This document shows, one piece after another, positions 35,101-37,965 of a DNA stretch of 37,965 nt (its first letter is position 1; each line of letters begins with the position of its first letter). Source of the stretch: Bryobacterales bacterium (GTDB lineage: Bacteria > Acidobacteriota > Terriglobia > Bryobacterales > UBA6623). The position numbers and the translations under genes are program-made. The stretch is from positions 1-37,965 of the forward strand of contig JAJEHF010000225.1 in the NCBI GenBank assembly GCA_022823865.1, written 5' to 3'. The notes below the pieces were generated by a model, which saw only the letters and a program-made list of their open reading frames with translations, did not search any database and was not told the DNA's origin.

Positions 35101-35444
35101 TCCATCTTTTTGCTATACTATCTCTCCAATGGAAACTCGCTCTTCTTACTTGAATTGAGAAAGGCACGGGCTTCTACGAAGATGTTGGCCACATAGGATT
35201 TCAAGATAAATGGAATGACGCGCTCGCAAGGAGAGAGCTAGCCGACGCTCCCACAGCTTCACCCGAGCGCTGTCCCTGCCAATTCACACGACAACCTAAA
35301 TCAAACGATGTGCCGAAGTCCGATCTCCGTTTCTCGCGCGCCTCGGCGACACTGGAATTCTGCCGCGACGCAAACCTCAGAGTTCCTAACCCTATCACCG
35401 CGTCGCTACTACAAAGTGATACAGTTGCCATAAGACGAATACCC
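35101..35444. other. AT-rich gene-free interval, possibly decayed coding DNA
   Basis: One plus frame contains the protein-like string 'GFYEDVGHIGFQDKWNDALARREL' (about 35167-35240) without a start or a known family. It may be another fragment from the same lost gene set. Confidence 0.3.
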
Positions 35445-37124
35445 CTAGATTGGCCACGCTCTCAGCGCAACTTCTGCAAGCCGCGATTGTCTTGAGGCAA
35501 TCTCATCAGCGGTCCACTGTGCGATACTTGCAAGTTCCTTTGTGATCTCATATGGAGACTTCGCGTATACCAATTTTTTTGACTCGAACTCATCACTTTG
35601 AAGGTCTGAGTTATCACTTGCTCGCATCAAGGTCAAGTTTCCGATCCTATTCTTATATAATGTAACTTCATCGCCGTTGAACTGCGGCCACGAATCCTTG
35701 GGACGTTTTGGTAGTATATGCTCCAAATTAATCGAACTTGAATCATCGTTCAATGTATACCACGGCTGTGATCCTTCATTATGATGTGCCTCCAAATTGC
35801 GAAGATAATAACGAGCGATTTTTTGATTGCTGATAGAACTATATTGAAAGCTCTGTCTGAATCGAGCATTGCTAGGAGTAATTCCTACAAGAGTCCGCTT
35901 TAGCGTATCAAACGACGGAATGCGCCCAAGGTAGACATGATTAGCGGCGCTCGCGAGTCCCTCTTCGACGGCGCCAGTACGAGTAGTTCTTACGATCATC
36001 AACCGAACGCCCAGACTAACACAAAAGGCGTATGTCTTCTCAAGATCGACGAGATCAAACTTATGTGCGACTGCCAGCAACAGTGGACGCATTGGGTGTA
36101 TATTCAATTGATCAAGAACGCCTAAATTGCGCCTCATTGATTCACTGCACCTATTCCACCGCTCATGTTCACGATCATGTATGGCCACAAATGTTTGCGC
36201 TAGACTTTCGAGTTTTGCCATGAATGTTACAACTGATTGCTCACTATGGGCGTGACTCTGAACGGCGTCATAAATCTCTGCCTTTCTCACCAACCCTCGA
36301 ATGGCAGTGAGGGAATGTCGTAGAAAGTCAATAGTGATGTCATCGTCTTCCATTGACTCAAGCGTACCCCGCATATACACCCATTTTTGCTGCACTTCTC
36401 GCAGTCTATTGGTTGATTGACCAAAGAGATAATTCTTGACCAAATCAGATTGCGAGACTCGCTTCCCCCTATCGTTCAGCGTCTCAAACATTCTGTAGGC
36501 ATTATTAGCACTCGGAACCCTAAGCAAAATCACAACCGCTCGATCTTCCAGAAAATCGACCCATCGATTTAGCTCATTTCCATGTTCAGATTCTTCGAGA
36601 TCTGAGACAATATCACTTACTTTTTTCTTGGCTTCCGCAAAAGCGGATTCGAGGAGTTTGTGTGAAGGCTTGATGGCAGTTGGGGTATCGGCCGGCTGCT
36701 GAACCTTTTTCCGGAAATAGTCATCGTCGTCAAGATTCAATCTTAGTCGCGGTTTCCGAATTCGTTCATTACGGTCATAGACCGATAAAAACTCATTGTC
36801 AATCGATTCAGATAGATCGTGCTCGGACTGGCGCAGATGATCTCGAATCGCAGAGAGAAGAATAGCCGTTGTAGCGAGTCTCTGCTGGCCGTCGACAACC
36901 TCTAAGTGGCCTCCTAGACGTGGAATAGTGACAACAGTTCCGAGAAAATATGCGGAATGAGGTCCGTCAATTTCTCGAGAGAAATCCTGAAATAGAGTTT
37001 GAACCTCCTTGTCACCCCATGCATATTCCCGTTGGTTCTCTGGGACAGCAAGCTGATATTGCTTGAGAAGCTTGGCCAATCCGAGCTGTGCGAATCCAAT
37101 TTCTGTCTCGGTCTCAGCAGACAT
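35445..37124 (-). CDS. GmrSD-like DUF262/DUF1524 protein (type IV restriction-like)
   Basis: The protein has 559 residues. The N-terminal DUF262 domain, an NTP-dependent ParB/Srx-fold module, has 'VPENQREYAW' (QR at 31-32) and 'EVVDGQQRLATTAI' (DGQQR at 78-82). The C-terminal DUF1524 domain is a His-Me/HNH-type nuclease: 'INLEHILPKRP' with H469, and 'YKNRIGNLTLM' with the conserved Asn residues. This matches the single-chain GmrSD layout, enzymes that cleave DNA with modified (for example glucosylated hydroxymethyl) cytosines. Whether this one recognises modified phage DNA is inference. It is AT-rich and converges on the PLD-like gene. The start at 37124 has only a weak ribosome site (AAAG). 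Confidence 0.88.
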   Translation of the reverse strand: MSAETETEIGFAQLGLAKLLKQYQLAVPENQREYAWGDKEVQTLFQDFSREIDGPHSAYFLGTVVTIPRLGGHLEVVDGQQRLATTAILLSAIRDHLRQSEHDLSESIDNEFLSVYDRNERIRKPRLRLNLDDDDYFRKKVQQPADTPTAIKPSHKLLESAFAEAKKKVSDIVSDLEESEHGNELNRWVDFLEDRAVVILLRVPSANNAYRMFETLNDRGKRVSQSDLVKNYLFGQSTNRLREVQQKWVYMRGTLESMEDDDITIDFLRHSLTAIRGLVRKAEIYDAVQSHAHSEQSVVTFMAKLESLAQTFVAIHDREHERWNRCSESMRRNLGVLDQLNIHPMRPLLLAVAHKFDLVDLEKTYAFCVSLGVRLMIVRTTRTGAVEEGLASAANHVYLGRIPSFDTLKRTLVGITPSNARFRQSFQYSSISNQKIARYYLRNLEAHHNEGSQPWYTLNDDSSSINLEHILPKRPKDSWPQFNGDEVTLYKNRIGNLTLMRASDNSDLQSDEFESKKLVYAKSPYEITKELASIAQWTADEIASRQSRLAEVALRAWPI

Positions 37125-37552
37125 CTTTGCGATTCTCAGTCAGAAAGGGCGCGAACATTTGTCTATGATACCCGAGTTGGAGTGTCCGTGTGTTTCTTGC
37201 AGTGACCTTCACTGTCGGCAATTGAATCGGCTTCGATGCTTTCCGAATTTGCGGAAGTGGGGCGGTCGGCGCGGGGTGACCATGTGACTGAAGAGGAATC
37301 GGCCGTCGGGGTGTCGAACATGTGGTGGGGCGTGTTTGCAGGCACCGGGATCATGGTCATGGCGCAATTCATGACGAAGACTTCGATCCCTAGGCGAGAG
37401 TGGCAGTCCCGCGAGACTCGATTACAAAAGGGGTTAGAGTCCGCCACTCCTCCCACCACACTTCAACCACGAGCTGCCCTCTTCGGTGCCACATGTAAGG
37501 CACGGTCGGGCACCGAGATGAGGAAGGCGGAGATGGTCCTTGCGCCATTTGA
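37125..37552. other. Gene-free interval of about 430 bases
   Basis: It holds the upstream region of the DUF262 gene. Open frames on both strands here give no recognisable product. Base composition rises back towards the GC-rich background. Confidence 0.35.
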
Positions 37553-37882
37553 AGAAAACCCCTTACGGATGCTGCATTTCCGGGAATTTCCCCGGAAGCG
37601 GTCTATATTCGAAGGCACGGGCATCCCCATGATGGGCAGTCCGTCACGATCGTGGCGCGTCGCCGCCATGCGACGGGCGGATTGCATCTGCGCGTAGAGT
37701 TGCCGGACGGGGCGCGGTGCCAGATTCCGGCGAGTTGGACGACACTGGTGCCGGTGGATCCGGATTGGGTGCCCCTGCGTGGGCGGTTGGGTGATCTGTT
37801 CGCTCTGGCTGATCTGGTGGAATGGTGTAGAGAGTCACATTATTCCGGCAGTAGGGCGGGGTATTTTCTCACATTGCTCTGA
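37553..37882 (+). pseudogene. DUF5372-like fragment of mobile-element type, start unclear
   Basis: The open frame contains 'RRHGHPHDGQSVTIVARRRHATGG', then 'LHLRVELPDGARCQIPASWTTLVP', then 'RGRLGDLFALADLVEWCRE'. This resembles the small DUF5372 proteins found next to transposase or recombinase genes ('HP..G....V..RR......V..PDG....LPA.WT'). Homology begins near 37610, but no ATG, GTG or TTG precedes it in frame; the first is GTG 37652, inside the domain. The gene is therefore either decayed or begins with a rare codon. The partner recombinase would lie beyond the window. Confidence 0.4.
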
Positions 37883-37965
37883 CGGCAGAATGCATGGAAA
37901 TCGGTGCTAGTGCGCAAATCCGAGAGGCGCGTTGAGGGGCCGTGAGGCTGGTGCAGAAGCGGGGC
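37883..37965. other. Window end, no gene seen
   Basis: The last 83 bases are GC-rich and contain no clear start of a recognisable gene. Confidence 0.3.

Overview
The window looks like a chromosomal segment of a GC-rich member of the Acidobacteriota, most likely a Bryobacterales/Solibacter-like lineage. The evidence is a TonB-receptor-type beta-barrel of the acidobacterial style, a VWFA-related protein directly behind it, Solibacter-style repeats (the 'NPPGL.I.VDG' pattern) in a very large secreted protease, and a sulfatase / DUF1553 / DUF1501 / Uma2 complement. This assignment comes from gene content only; there is no rRNA in the window.

Layout. 1-475: a mobile-element end next to the 3' remnant of a sulfatase gene. 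687-4286: housekeeping and small genes, all on the minus strand: a SnoaL-like protein, a secreted cupin, ispH of the MEP isoprenoid pathway, and a hicB antitoxin with a broken N-terminus. 4412-9745: a small membrane protein, then a plus-strand run of outer-membrane barrel, VWA protein and secreted alpha/beta hydrolase. 9777-17255 (minus): a secreted sulfatase, then a tightly overlapping RND efflux operon (permease, lipoprotein adaptor, TolC-type channel). 17730-21425 (minus): a large secreted astacin-type metalloprotease with InlB-like and cadherin-like repeat modules.

22050-25383 is a region of decayed mobile and toxin-antitoxin genes: a transposase N-terminal remnant, a tyrosine-integrase C-terminal remnant, a vapB with an internal amber codon followed by a vapC remnant, an intact vapBC, and an NYN-domain gene that seems to be split in two around a Uma2 gene. 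A second Uma2 gene follows. 26707-32874 (minus) is a sulfatase, a DUF1549/DUF1553 cytochrome-like protein and a Tat-exported DUF1501 protein, a combination typical of sulfated-polysaccharide users.

A tRNA-Ser(GCU) at 33418-33511 precedes a visibly AT-richer stretch (about 34140-37140). This holds a PLD-fold protein and a convergent GmrSD-like (DUF262/DUF1524) enzyme, with a decayed methyltransferase remnant between them. It reads as an acquired defence island and is the best place in the window to look for something undescribed. The right edge carries a DUF5372-like fragment, again of mobile-element type.

Functional themes: breakdown of sulfated or complex extracellular material (three sulfatases, one broken, plus hydrolase, astacin, DUF1501/1553 and an outer-membrane barrel), drug or solute efflux, and a heavily eroded accessory zone of toxin-antitoxin and defence genes.
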